DNA of 64,000 nt. Source: Tolypocladium sp. Sup5 PDA-1 (taxonomy: Eukaryota > Ascomycota > Sordariomycetes > Hypocreales > Ophiocordycipitaceae). The stretch spans positions 186,001-250,000 of the forward strand of contig JPHH03000042.1 of NCBI GenBank assembly GCA_000750105.3, read 5' to 3'. The notes beneath the pieces were generated by a model. That model had not been told where the DNA came from. It was given only the letters and a program-made list of their open reading frames with translations, and ran no database searches. The stretch's first letter is position 1, and the number at the start of each line of letters is the position of its first letter. The position numbers and the translations under genes were made by a program. Of this stretch, positions 1 to 10,427 are shown one piece after another.

Positions 1-1843
1 ACTGGAAGTTCCTTAAGACGGTCGTCAATAAGCTCTTTGAGTTTATGCATGAGTCTCACGAAGGTAAGAGCTCAAGTTTATCGTCCCCCGCTACCCCGGG
101 TCTAACTGTGGATTCAGGTGTTCAGGACATGGCATGCGATACGTTCATCAAGATTGCCCGCCAGTGCCGACGACACTTTGTTGCGCTCCAGCCTAGCGAG
201 CAGGAGCCGTTCATCGAAGAGATTGTCCGCAACATGGGCAAGATCACTTGTGACCTCACCCCCCAGCAGGTCCACACCTTTTACGAGGCTTGCGGCTACA
301 TGGTCGCCGCGCAGGGAAACAAGCATCAACAGGAGAGACTGCTTGCGGACCTGATGAACATCCCGAATGCAGCTTGGGACGAGATCATTAAGCAGGCGAC
401 CGTCAACCCATCGATTCTGCAGGATGCGGAGACCATCAAGGTCATTGGCAACATCATGAAGACTAACGTGTCGGCATGCACGTCCATTGGACCGTACTTT
501 TACCCCCAGATTGGCCGCATCTACCATGATATGCTTCAGATGTATCGGGCAACCAGTACCCTGATCTCCGAGGCCGTCGCACGAGATGGTACGTACATGA
601 TGTGGTTTGAAATGTCGAGATCAAGCTAATCAAATTCTTCAGGCGAACTGGCGACGAAGATGCCCAAGGTCCGGGGCTTGCGGACTATTAAGAAGGAGAT
701 TCTGAAACTCATCGAGACGTATGTCGACAAGGCCGAAGACCTGCAGGCCGTCCGCGCCCAAATGGTCCCTCCTCTGTTGGACTCGGTGCTGGTGGACTAC
801 AACCGCAACGTGGCCGGAGCGCGCGACGCCGAGGTTTTGAAGGCAATGTCCACCATCATTACCAAGCTCTCTGTAAGTGGTACTGCCGACAATACAGGAG
901 AATACGCTAGCTAACTACTTTTCTTAGGCGTTGATGGAGGACCAGGTTCCCACCATCATGGAGAATGTCTTCGAGTGCACTCTCGACATGATCAACAAGG
1001 ATTTCTCAGAGTTCCCTGAGCACCGCGTTGAGTTCTTCAACCTTTTGCGAGCCATCAACCTCCACTGCTTCCCTGGTAAGATATTCGAGAACATGTGATG
1101 TAGATTATGCGCTAACCAGCAAACAGCTCTCTTGAAGCTCGATAACAACCAGTTCAAGTTTGTCATTGACTCGTGCTCGTGGGCATTCAAGCACGACAAC
1201 CGAGACGTCGAAGCCGCCGGCCTCAACATGTGCCTGGAGCTCATCAACAACATCGCTGACAAGACGGATGTTGCCACGGCAAACGCCTTTTTCCAGCGAT
1301 TCTTTGTCACCATCTTGCAGGACGTGCTTTTCGTCGTGACCGACAGCGACCACAAGGCTGGCTTCAAGACCCAGTCGATGCTGGTGATGAAGCTCTTCTA
1401 CTTCATCCACCCAGCGGACGGAACGCAGCCCAAGATCCAAGGGCCCATCTACATGCCTGATCAGGCACAGGCTGGAACCAGCAACAAGGAGTTCCTGGGC
1501 AACACGGTTTCGACTCTGCTTCGGAATGCGTTCCCCAACTTGCAACCGTACGTGTCTAGCTTTGTCTTTGTATCTGGGATTCTGATTACTAATATGCATG
1601 ATTAGAGCGCAAGTTACGAGCTTCGTGGAGGGTCTCTTCAGCCTTAACACGCAATACGACAAGTTCCGGCTCAACCTCCGAGACTTTTTGATCTCGCTCA
1701 AGGAGTTTGCTGGCGACAATGCCGAGCTCTTCATCGTGGAGAAGGAGCAGCAGGAGCGTGACGCCAAGGCTGCCGACATGGAGCGGCGACAGAAGGTCGG
1801 AGGTCTCCTCAAGCCATCTGAACTCGACGATGACGAGCTGTGA
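1..1843 (+). CDS. CRM1: Exportin-1 (CRM1/Xpo1), C-terminal part; 5' end outside window
   Basis: Nuclear export receptor that binds leucine-rich export signals together with Ran-GTP and carries cargo through nuclear pores. Six exons are visible: 1-63 (partial), 118-588, 643-872, 928-1075, 1127-1547 and 1606-1843, all with GT-AG introns of 51-58 bp and continuous phase. The encoded HEAT-repeat region matches the conserved CRM1 C-terminal half, including the VQDMACDTFIKIA segment just after the first intron, and ends in the acidic tail LKPSELDDDEL. The Cys codon at 135-137 lies in the export-signal groove and corresponds to the leptomycin B target cysteine (Cys528 in human, Cys529 in fission yeast). 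Budding yeast has Thr there. The gene converges with the zinc-cluster gene downstream. Family identity is certain; the start lies upstream of the window. Confidence 0.97.
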
Positions 1844-2577
1844 CTTGGCGAAGAACTCAGAACAGAGTTTGCACCGAGACGGGAGAGTGGGAAGCCGCCC
1901 GCCTCAGAGGGGGTCGGAGCTCAAGACGGGGATAGGGACGGCTGGGAGTTTTACGGATTGTGACAGCCCAGGCGTCACAACTTGAGGCCGCAGCTTCCGC
2001 CTACGCCAGAAACAATCCCGCCTCAACTTTTCCTTACCGTAATGATACCAAGTTTAGATGAGTCGCCGGCTTTGGTGGCTTAATCGAGGATGCCTTGCCG
2101 GTCGGCGAAGCAGCAGGACGAAAGAAGAGGCTTCTTTCTTGTTATATCCTGTCTGGACACTGACTGAGAAAAAAGGTGTTGGAAGGGGGCAAGGGTGTGG
2201 GGGGTAAAAAAAAAATTTAAAAAAAAGGGGGGGGGGGGGGGTGACGAGGCAGAGATAATGCTCACGAAAAGGGGAGACGTGAGCGAGGCGTGATGATGAG
2301 ACGATACGTTTCGATCATGGGGCTCGAAGATGTAGAGATTGGCAGGTGCGGCGTCGGAGATAGACGAAGCTTGATATGTACAGGCATCTCCAGATAGTAA
2401 GACTTTACAATACAGCCATTGCACAACGTTCTAGATTCGTCGCGGAATGGTTGGTGCAGCTACATGACATGGGCATATATGTACTTTACATGAGAGATGC
2501 ATGATGCTGCGTTGCCATGAGGCTGTTGAGCCTTCGCTACGTGGTAGATGAGGGCATCATTCACGAGTAGAGAGAAG
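1844..2577. other. Intergenic gap between convergent genes, with A/T and G homopolymer tract
   Basis: No credible gene. It should hold the 3' ends of the CRM1 and zinc-cluster transcripts. Around 2208-2241 there is an A-rich run, a short T run, another A run and then 15 consecutive G (2227-2241). Confidence 0.7.
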
Positions 2578-4233
2578 TCATCCATGCTCGTCCTGCAGCA
2601 CCTGCAACGGCCAGGCCACGGCGTCGCTCCAGTAGCTCCCCAGGTGCTGGGCGATGGCGCGGATCATGTAGGCGCCGGCGTCGCCAAAGATCCAGAAGCG
2701 GCGGCAGCGGTGCAGCAGAACGCCGTAGTGGGCAAGGATGACGAGGGCCTCGGGCTGGTGGCGGCGCAGGACATCGATGTACTCGGAGCCGACGGTAACG
2801 GAGAAGTTCGAGGCGGCGTGTGGCCCGCTGCCCGGGTCGTCGAGGCTGGAGTAGAGGTCAAAGGCCCATTGCAGGCGGTGGACGGCTTCGCGACAGGCGT
2901 GGACGGTGGAGGGGCCGAGGTCTGAGGCGTCGAGGAGGGCAAGGAGGTGAACGCATCCATCAGGGGGTCTGCTATCCCCAGTGCCAGTGCCAGTGCCAGT
3001 TCCATTGATATGGTGGGCGTCGGTGCTGGTCTTGGGGCAGGCGTTGGCGCCTCTCGCGCTGGCACGCTCGTGGGCGTCGCGGCTGACAGCGAGCAGCGGC
3101 TCGAGCTCCGACTTCAACAGGTCCTCCCAGGTCGGGCGGATGACGGCACGGATGCCGTGGTGAAGGCGCAGGCACTCGGCGAAGCGGTCGATGAAGACGT
3201 GGAAGCGCGAGTGGTGCAGGTGGCGCACCTCGGCGAGCGTCTCGGCGAGGACGTGCAGGCTGAGGGTGGCGGCGAAGAGGAAGCGCGGGATGGCGCTGAC
3301 GGTGTCGTCGGCGGGGATGGAGCGCGCGTGGCGCGTGAAGCAGGCGACGGCGCGCGTCTGGAGCTCGGTGGCCTGGTGCCGGATGGATGAGGGCGACGAC
3401 GATGATAGTGAGGCGGCCGAGGACTGGGGATCCCGCTCGGAGGTGGTCGCGAGGTGGAGGGCGGACAGGGCGAGAACCTGGTCGATGAGGTAGGGGGCGT
3501 CGGCGGCGCGGCGGATGGCGATGTCGACGACCTGCTTCGTCTGGCCGCGGGCCATGATGCAGTCATCCATGGACGTCTCGGCGTGGTGCAGGAAGACGAG
3601 GTGCTGGGCCGTGAAGCAGGCGCCGGCGTCGTGCTCGGCTCCGCTGACAGACTCGTACGGCGAGTGGGCCGGGAAGGCCTCCTCGAACGAGGGCAGCGAC
3701 GGCGGCACGGACGGGGTGCCCTGGCTGAAGGACGATCGGTCCGGATCCCAGCTGGGGCTCTGGCCATTCACCTCGGCCGTGCTCCCGGTATCGTGGTGAT
3801 GTGGCTCGTGGTGACGAGGTTCGCCGTGCTGAGGTTCATGATGGCGAGGTTCATGATGGCGAGGTTCATGATGGCGAGGTTCATGATGGCGAGGCTCTTG
3901 GTGGCGAGGCTCTTGGTGACGAGCTTCATGATGTAGCGCTTCATGATGTAGCGGCTTCTGGCGACGAGGCTCCTGGTGACGAGGCTCCTGATGGGTGGTC
4001 GTGGTAGCCTCAACCGTCCTCTCCCTCGCCCGCCTCCGCGTCGACTTCTCCCGCGGCGGCGGGAAGAGGCACGCGCGCTGGGCGATGGCGCAGTGCGCGC
4101 ACACGGGGCGCTGCTCGTCGCACCGGATGTGCCGCCTCTTGCACTCGGCGCAGCCGTTTCGCGACTTGCGATGCGAGCGCCGGTGGCGGTTGGCAGCCGA
4201 GGCCGCCGAGGGGCTGGCCTCGGGGGCGTCGTC

Positions 4234-4264
<31 letters not shown>

Positions 4265-4302
4265 ATGCTGTCGCCGGCGCTGCGGTTGCCGACGCGCGGC
4301 AT
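2578..4302 (-). CDS. Zn2Cys6 (zinc cluster) transcription factor, Upc2-like class
   Basis: Fungal transcriptional regulator, 574 aa, single exon. The start is the ATG at 4302; no ATG lies further upstream in this frame. The DNA-binding zinc cluster lies at residues 51-78 with spacing C-x2-C-x6-C-x6-C-x2-C-x6-C, preceded by a basic stretch. Upstream of it is an Asp/Asn tract (residues 14-25). Between the zinc cluster and the regulatory domain is a low-complexity region built from His-His-Glu-Pro-Arg repeats (3801-3995). The C-terminal half (AETSMDDCIMARGQ, then YLIDQVLALSALHLA, and near the end LVILAHYGVLLHR and a tryptophan-rich stretch) resembles the fungal-specific domain of sterol-uptake-control (Upc2-like) regulators; that sub-family call is from recalled family features. 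It is 400 bp from an RTA1-like gene on the same strand, a possible target. A second short repeat encodes alternating Gly-Thr (2979-3003). Confidence 0.85.
2979..3003. repeat. 6-bp tandem repeat (CCAGTG) in zinc-cluster gene
   Basis: About four copies of a hexamer that reads as Gly-Thr repeats on the minus strand, within the coding sequence, so length changes by one unit keep the frame. Confidence 0.85.
3801..3995. repeat. 15-bp coding minisatellite (His-His-Glu-Pro-Arg repeats)
   Basis: About a dozen tandem 15-bp units (GGCGAGGTTCATGAT and variants). The central copies are almost identical and the flanking copies diverged. Read on the minus strand they encode RHHEP or RHQEP units in the linker after the zinc cluster. 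The 15-bp period keeps the frame. Confidence 0.9.
4228..4264. repeat. Short GTC/GTTGTC repeat encoding Asp/Asn tract
   Basis: Trinucleotide and hexanucleotide repeats that read as alternating Asn-Asp followed by poly-Asp in the N-terminal part of the zinc-cluster protein. Confidence 0.8.
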
Positions 4303-4701
4303 GGTTTTGGATGACTTGGGCAATGCCTTGCGGTGGTCGCTGATCACATTGCTGCAAGTGAGATGCAAGTTCAAGGAGACGACGTTGTTCGAGACGGAGG
4401 CGGAATGAGGGTGGAAGGAGGTTGTGTCGTCGAGGGAGCTTAGTCAAGTAGGGCTGTGCAACCAGAAAAAGCAAAAAGTTTAAACAATTGAAGAGCTTCC
4501 ATCTTTGTCGTTTCTATCCTTACAATCGCCAACTGCCGGAACGCCAGTCTACATTTATCCTCAATACATATCCGTGCTCGTACCTCCACTGCCCGAGATG
4601 CGAGGTCCCTGGACCCTGTCTAATGTCTAATATGCCATCATCCCTGCTCTATCGTTGACAACCACCCAAGCCACCCTACAGCAAGCAAGCACCTACTCGG
4701 A
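4303..4701. other. Intergenic gap: upstream of zinc-cluster gene, downstream of RTA1-like gene
   Basis: No gene seen. It must contain the promoter and 5' leader of the zinc-cluster gene and the 3' UTR of the RTA1-like gene. No clear TATA box was found. Confidence 0.6.
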
Positions 4702-5692
4702 CTACTTGGCGCCGCTCTCGCCGCCGTCGGCCCTCCCACCGTCGGCAAGCCGCATCTCATCCGTCACGTTGACAGACCCGGATTCGACCGTCTCCCACGG
4801 CCGCGGCTTGTCGTTGGTCACCGTCAGCTCGCCGGGGTATATCCACCCGTAGACGGCCATGGCCACCGCCATCAGCGCCGCGTCAAACAAGTACAGCGTC
4901 CACTCGTTGCGCAGCAGATATCCTTTCTTGCCCATGGCGTACTCGACGACGCGGAATATCGACCGCACCATGATGAGCGCGCTCACCGCGTACAGCATCA
5001 TCATGACCCGCGTCCACCGCGGGCCCGTGCCGTCCAGCGACGCCCCCGACGGCCAGCGCCGCATCCGCACGTCGAAGACGACCGCCGTCGCCGCGAACAG
5101 CCCGAACATGACGATCTGGATGACGAGACCCGCCAGGATGATGTTCTGCCCCGTCTTCTGGCTGCTGGAGCTGCCTGAAGCCATGAGCCCGCCGCCCGAG
5201 CTCTGCACCATGAACGAGAGGACGTCGCCCGCAACAAAGGCCCGTGTCAGCCAGCGCACGGGGAGGAGCGAGTGCCGCTCGCCGTGGATGCTGCGCATGA
5301 GCCGCCCCAGGGTCATGTAGATGGACGCCGCGAAGAGCGCCGGCGCGACGAGGATGAGCACCGTCTGCATGATGTAGAGCCCGAGCTGGTCGGTCTTGTC
5401 TCTGGCGAGGGCTCGGCAGGCGTAGCCTATAAGTTGGACTGCGGTTTTGGAACACGGCGTCAGCACGTTGGTTGCAAGGGCACTTGCGTGGGCGAAGCAT
5501 CCAGGATGGTGGTGACTTACACACGCCGCCGACGGCAAATGGGATGCTAAACAGCGTCCTCGTCCGCACAATGCGCCATATGGTAAGCAGCGTCACCAGG
5601 CCAAAGAGGATCGCAAAGACAATGGCTGCTGGCAACGACGGGACGTATTCCCAGAGGTAAACGCCGTCCTTGTAGGGCTTCAGTTGCGCCAT
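4702..5692 (-). CDS. RTA1-like seven-transmembrane lipid-translocating exporter family protein
   Basis: Integral membrane protein of the fungal RTA1/RSB1 family, members of which are linked to export of sphingoid bases and resistance to lipid-like or azole stress. Two exons: 5692-5521 and 5438-4702 (intron 5520-5439, donor GTAAGT, acceptor CAG), giving 302 aa. The junction gives GGV-FQLIGYACRA, the conserved second-helix region of the family. Hydrophobic stretches are consistent with seven helices. Family features include YIMQTVLILVAPALFAASIYM, the GDVLSFMVQSSGGG loop, the FRVVEYAMG segment and WTLYLFDAALM near the end. The C-terminal tail is polar. A TATA-like element lies about 110 bp upstream. 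The substrate cannot be told from sequence. Confidence 0.93.
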
Positions 5693-6257
5693 GGCTGTTC
5701 GACGTAGGCTTCTGGCTTCTCAATGAAGGAGATTCGGGCATCTGCGTATTCAGTCAGGGCCTGACGAGGAGTCGCCTGGGAAACTTGGCAGCATCCCCCA
5801 TCCTCTTATACCATTTTGCACGGGCGCCCGTTGTCTCCGTAGTCCGAAAAAAACATGTGCGGGTTCCCGCGCAAACAGAACTTAGTTTCGTTTGCCAAAA
5901 TAGGAAGACAGTGTCGCAGAAATACACGTATCCTGGCGCGTGCCCACAGCCCGCCCACAGCCCGGGATCCAAATACGCGTATTATTGTGCGCTACGTACT
6001 CGACCAGCGCGCCGGCGCTTCTTCTACGTATAAAGCCGGTGGACCCCTTGCCTCGTATGCTTACGACGACGGGCATTGCTGTTCTGCCCCCTTCGCTGCG
6101 CCACCGAGCTACTTCAGCTTCAGCCCTTCACTACGGGCCTTACGCATTCAGGGACACGGTCTGATACGCTCGTTTTGGCCGGAGTGGTTGTCGGGCCAAA
6201 GCAGGATATTTGATCGAATCAAATCGCCAATTTGGGGTATTCTCCGTATGCAACCGC
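5693..6257. other. Intergenic gap upstream of RTA1-like gene
   Basis: Promoter region for the RTA1-like gene (minus strand) and 3' flank of SPB4. A second TATAAAG on the plus strand at 6029-6035 points toward SPB4 antisense. No gene recognised. Confidence 0.6.
5804..5810 (-). promoter_or_regulatory. TATA-like box of RTA1-like gene
   Basis: TATAAGA on the minus strand, about 112 bp upstream of the ATG at 5692. Confidence 0.5.
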
Positions 6258-8212
6258 CTATTCGCCGAAGCCTTCGAACTCGTCATCCTTGGACGCGGCC
6301 TTTGCCTGGTTCTGCTTCCTGATCTGCGCAATCATCTCGTTCAGCTCCATCCGCTTGATCTTCTCTTCGTCCGTCATCTTGGCCGTCTCTTCGGCCTCTC
6401 TCTTCTTGCGCCGCTTCTCGCGCCTCTCGACGCGCACGTCCTCCTGTTCATGCTTGGCGCTCCAGGCCTCGTTATTCTTCCTCTTGCGCTTCACTTCGGC
6501 CGCCTTGTCGGGAACCTCCCCGGCCTTCCCAGCCGCCATAGCCTCTTGCCTTGCCTGTTCCCGTGCCTTTTCTTTGTAGGCGAACGTGTCCCAGTCTATT
6601 TCCATACCCAGCATCTTGTCGCCCTCCCAACCCTTGAGCTCCGGCATCTTCGGCATGCGCAGAAGGCCCCAGGCTTGGGCCAGATCCGCCCAATCCAGGT
6701 CGCTGGCTCGGAATATCGAGGTGGCCTGGTGGCCGTTGTAACTTCTCACCCAGCTGACAAAGGCTTTCTGGGCCTTGTCATAGAGTCCGCGGTCCGTTTT
6801 TACCAGCCTTCGAAACTTTTGCGTCGCTGCACTGGCGTCGTCTTCTGAAACGGATATCGCGGGCCTCTGCAGTGGGATAATGGGCGTTTTCCGGACCTCC
6901 AAGAACCTCACGTAGTCCTCCTCTCGTCCGGGATGCAGCATCACTACTGACAACCCTTTTCTTCCCGCTCTCCCGGCTCTCCCGCTCCGGTGTATGAAGA
7001 CCTTGGGGTCTGACGGCGCGTCAATCTGTACAACGAGATCGACCTGCGGAATGTCCAAGCCTCGTGCAGCCAGATCCGTTGTCAAAAGTATGGTGGGAGA
7101 CACAGAGGTCAAGAATCGGTTAAAGTTCTTTTCGCGCACCTTTGCCGGGTGTTTACCGTGAAGAGGGATCAAGGCGAATCCAGCAGGCAGAAGCGAGGGA
7201 AGAACGTGTTGGAAGTAGTCGACGGCAGCACAAGTCGACAGGAAGACGATGCTTCGCTGTGGCTTCACTGGCAATCGCTCCAGGAGTTGCGATAATGCAG
7301 GCAGTTTTTGGCTAGCCGGCTTAACCATGTAGGCCATCTGGAGACTGGCAGGGGTTTTCCTGTCCTCGAGAATGCCGCCGTCCTTCATCTTGACTCTGAC
7401 TTCGATCTTGACGGGATTTCGCAGTCCCACTCTGATAATTTCGCTCACGGCTTCGCTGACGCTGGCACTGAATAGACCTGTCCGTCTTTGTTTCGGCAAG
7501 TGCGAGATGATCCCTTGCAAGTCTTGCTTGAAACCGAGATCCAACAGTCTGTCGGCTTCGTCGAGGACGAGCATCTCGAACGAGGACTGAGGGCAGTGGA
7601 CGTGGGGTGATGATAAGAGTTCGACGAGCCGGCCGGGCGATGATACGAGCAGGTTCGGGCTGTGTCGCAGGAAGAAGCTGAGATCTTGGGCCGTGGTCGT
7701 TGTGCCTCCAACGAGCAGCTGGGGGACGACGACGGGGACCGCGGTGGCCGGTCGCTTTTCGTCGCCCTTCAATTGCGGCAGCAGTTCGGCGGAGGGGGCG
7801 TGGAATTCGAGGAGAGACATCAGGACAGAGTGTATCTGGGCAGCGAGTTCTCGAGTGGGAGAGACGATGATGGCGCCGACGTGGTGTCTCTTGGTGGGCT
7901 CGTCGAGCCGCAGCAATTTCTGCACGACGGGGATCAAGAAGGACAGTGTTTTGCCGCTCCCTGTGACAGCCTATGACTCAGAAGACTATATTAGCAGCTG
8001 ATGGGGAGGAACTTAGTTGCCCATCCCATGCCACTCACCTCAACCACCACGTCCTTGTTGCCCATGAACTGCGGTATCGTCGCGGCTTGTACCGGGGTCA
8101 TCTGAGAGAAGCCCATCGTTGACACGGCGTCGAGGATCCATTCCGCGAGGGGCGGCGTCAGAGCACCCCAGGATCTGGGATCTCTCTTCGAAGGAACCTT
8201 TCCTGGAGCCAT
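6258..8212 (-). CDS. SPB4: DEAD-box ATP-dependent rRNA helicase SPB4
   Basis: Nucleolar RNA helicase needed for 60S ribosomal subunit maturation. Two exons, 8212-8039 and 7970-6258 (intron 8038-7971), giving 628 aa. Exon 1 carries the Q-motif region (SWGALTPPLAEWI, then MTPVQAATIPQF). The intron falls just before motif I, AVTGSGKT, at residues 59-66. The DEAD box is at about residues 195-198 (VLDEADRLLDLGF), motif III reads SAS, and the helicase C domain ends with HRSGRAGRAGRKG. A C-terminal extension with the VRSYNGH-type segment and a basic, coiled-coil tail (many Lys/Arg/Glu) is typical of SPB4 and relatives. It is divergent from DGK1 downstream. Related helicases (Dbp10, Has1) differ in motif III and in the C-terminal domain. 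Confidence 0.94.
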
Positions 8213-9251
8213 TGCGACCGTGCTGTGCTGCGGAAATCGTCAACAATGGAGGGGCGGCGGCGCTGTCGCAAAAGATGAAGCAATCGCCAGAGAAATTTGT
8301 ATCTAATCTCCACGTGAAGGAGGTACATTGGGTTTGTATATTTTGGCGCCTTACCTGGAGGAGACGCAGACTAACCGATTAGGACACTGGCGCCTTAACG
8401 CACCTCATCGTTGGAAGGATCCAATCACGCGCAGCCACGGACGGCCCTACGGGTACGTACCGGCCGCCTCTCGGGTGAAAATGTGACGCCAGCAAAGCGC
8501 TATGTCGGTACTGCGCTCGCGTGAGCACGCAGAACAGATGGTACAGACGTAGATGGACAATCAGGCAGCACGTGCAGTGCGTACTTGAAGCCGCGGTGAC
8601 GCGCCCAAGTGGCCACAGGCTCTTCGGCAGTGGTAAAGACACCGGGAGCGAGTGAGACAGGCACAGCAAAGGTCAGCTTGGCCAGTCACATGCCTGACCA
8701 GCGAGCCTAGCGGTGCGCCGTGGGTACTTTGTACAGGCCAGCTGGACCCCCAACGGCCAGTCGTAGACTCGTACGGCATCGGCGAAAATTCTCAAGCCCG
8801 GCTCCTCCGCCATCCAATCTCGTCTTCCTGTCGCATCCATACCTAATACATACATACGAGTACAACAAGAACACGCCCGCCGCGTCCGTCCCTTGTTCGC
8901 GTCCTCGTCCTCGCCCTCTCACTCTCATGTGCGCTCCCTCCCGGCATCGCACTCCCAAGCACCTCTTCAGTGCATCATGCGGTGGGGGTAACGACGCCCT
9001 CTGCTGCATCGCCCTTCAACACCACCACGCTGGATCCGACCAACACCGCCGTCGACGACCCGCACCGCCTCTCGACGCCCCATAGCTGCGGCCTCTTCTC
9101 CCTCTTCGGCTCCTGCGACTCCCTCACGGCGCGCCGCTCGCGCCGCGACAGACACCTCCACTCTACCTTTTGGCCCTCGGGCTTCGAATCCCTACGCCGC
9201 GTCGTCGTCGGCACCGTCCGCTGCCCCCCGCTGCCCCCCGTCTCCTTCACC
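8213..9251. other. Intergenic region between divergent SPB4 and DGK1
   Basis: Holds both promoters. In the DGK1 frame an open stretch with an ATG at 8970 continues into the gene, so a longer DGK1 N terminus is possible but not favoured. Confidence 0.6.
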
Positions 9252-10427
9252 ATGTCGCTGCGACGCACGTCCGGCGTTCCCGAGACGCCTCGCGTCATCT
9301 CGCCCAGCCCTACGCCGTCGGAGCAGGACAGCCAGGAGTATAATGGTCCTACGACGCGCTCGGCCGCCAGGAAGCGCACGTCGACGTCGCAAACACTGGA
9401 AGAGCACGGTGACGAGGACGAGTACGACAACACGCCCGGGCGTCGGAGGTCGCGAACGCGGAGCCGCTCACCAATCGACAGTCGCAAGATCTCGCGCATG
9501 ACGCCCAGGAACTCCAGTCAGGCCCAGGCTACCAAGACGATGGCACCCGGTCAGGCGGCGGAGAATGGGAAGCTTGCGACTACCAACGGCCATTTGGCAC
9601 CGCCGCAGCCCTCGGCGCCTTCAGGATGGAGCTGGCGCGACTTCAGTCGCAGCCCCAGTCCCCTTGGGCTGATCCCCATCCACAGACAGTGGAGGACGTT
9701 TGTTCACAAGCACGAGGTCCCCCGCAAGGCCCTCCATGTGTCCATTGGCTTCTTCGTTGTCTGGCTATACACCACCGGCACGCAGACGAGCTCTGTGCCG
9801 CCCTACCTGATGGCAGCCTTGATTCCTATTGCCACGACAGACTGGTTGCGACACAAGTACGAGTCCGTCAACCGCCTCTACGTCAAGCTCCTCGGAGCGC
9901 TCATGCGCGAGAGCGAGTACTCTGGCTGGAACGGCGTCATCTTCTACCTTTTCGGCGCGTGGATAGTGCTCTACTTCTTCCCCAAGGATGTGGGAGTCAT
10001 GAGCGTCCTGCTGCTGAGCTGGTGCGACACCGCCGCCAGCACGTTTGGCCGCCTTTGGGGAATATATACCCCGAGGCTCCGCCGCGGAAAGTCTTTGGCT
10101 GGCTCGCTGGCCGCTTTCCTGGTCGGGGTGGCTACCTCCTATTTCTTCTATGGGTGGCTGGTCCCGACCATTGGGCCCATGCCTGGAGACGAGAACTTCA
10201 TGTTCAAGGGCGCTCTGTCGCTGCCGAGTGCCTTGACGAACGCGATTGGTATTTCCAAGGACGTGGCTACCATCACGGGTCCGTTGGCTCTCGGAGTCAT
10301 GGGCCTCTGGTCCGGTTTTGTTGCGTCGGCCAGCGAAGTGGTCGATATCTTTGGATGGGACGACAACCTGACGATCCCCGTCCTCAGCGGCATTGGCATC
10401 TGGGGGTTCCTCAAAATCTTCGCTTAG
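9252..10427 (+). CDS. DGK1: CTP-dependent diacylglycerol kinase (Dgk1 family)
   Basis: Converts diacylglycerol to phosphatidate using CTP in the ER/nuclear membrane, opposing the phosphatidate phosphatase Pah1. Single exon, 391 aa from the ATG at 9252, chosen because it has a strong context (TTCACCATG) and starts the usual disordered Ser/Pro/Arg-rich N-terminal part (MSLRRTSGVPETPRV). Residues about 160-391 form a multi-helix membrane domain with the conserved VPRKALHVSIGF entry, the WLRHKYESVN segment, SWCDTAASTFGRLWG and RRGKSLAGSLAAF motifs, and the C-terminal SEVVDIFGWDDNLTIPVLSG signature. These motifs distinguish it from dolichol kinase and from phosphatidate cytidylyltransferase. An in-frame ATG at 8970 would add 94 residues without domain character. 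Confidence 0.93.
   Translation: MSLRRTSGVPETPRVISPSPTPSEQDSQEYNGPTTRSAARKRTSTSQTLEEHGDEDEYDNTPGRRRSRTRSRSPIDSRKISRMTPRNSSQAQATKTMAPGQAAENGKLATTNGHLAPPQPSAPSGWSWRDFSRSPSPLGLIPIHRQWRTFVHKHEVPRKALHVSIGFFVVWLYTTGTQTSSVPPYLMAALIPIATTDWLRHKYESVNRLYVKLLGALMRESEYSGWNGVIFYLFGAWIVLYFFPKDVGVMSVLLLSWCDTAASTFGRLWGIYTPRLRRGKSLAGSLAAFLVGVATSYFFYGWLVPTIGPMPGDENFMFKGALSLPSALTNAIGISKDVATITGPLALGVMGLWSGFVASASEVVDIFGWDDNLTIPVLSGIGIWGFLKIFA

Noticed and set aside
2208..2245. A/T/G homopolymer tract as a transposon end or telomere-like relic
   Set aside because: No terminal repeats, target duplication or TTAGGG units; a simple homopolymer run between convergent genes explains it.
8970..9251. N-terminal extension of DGK1 from ATG 8970
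   Set aside because: The ATG at 9252 has a much better context and begins the usual N-terminal region; the extension looks like a 5' leader.
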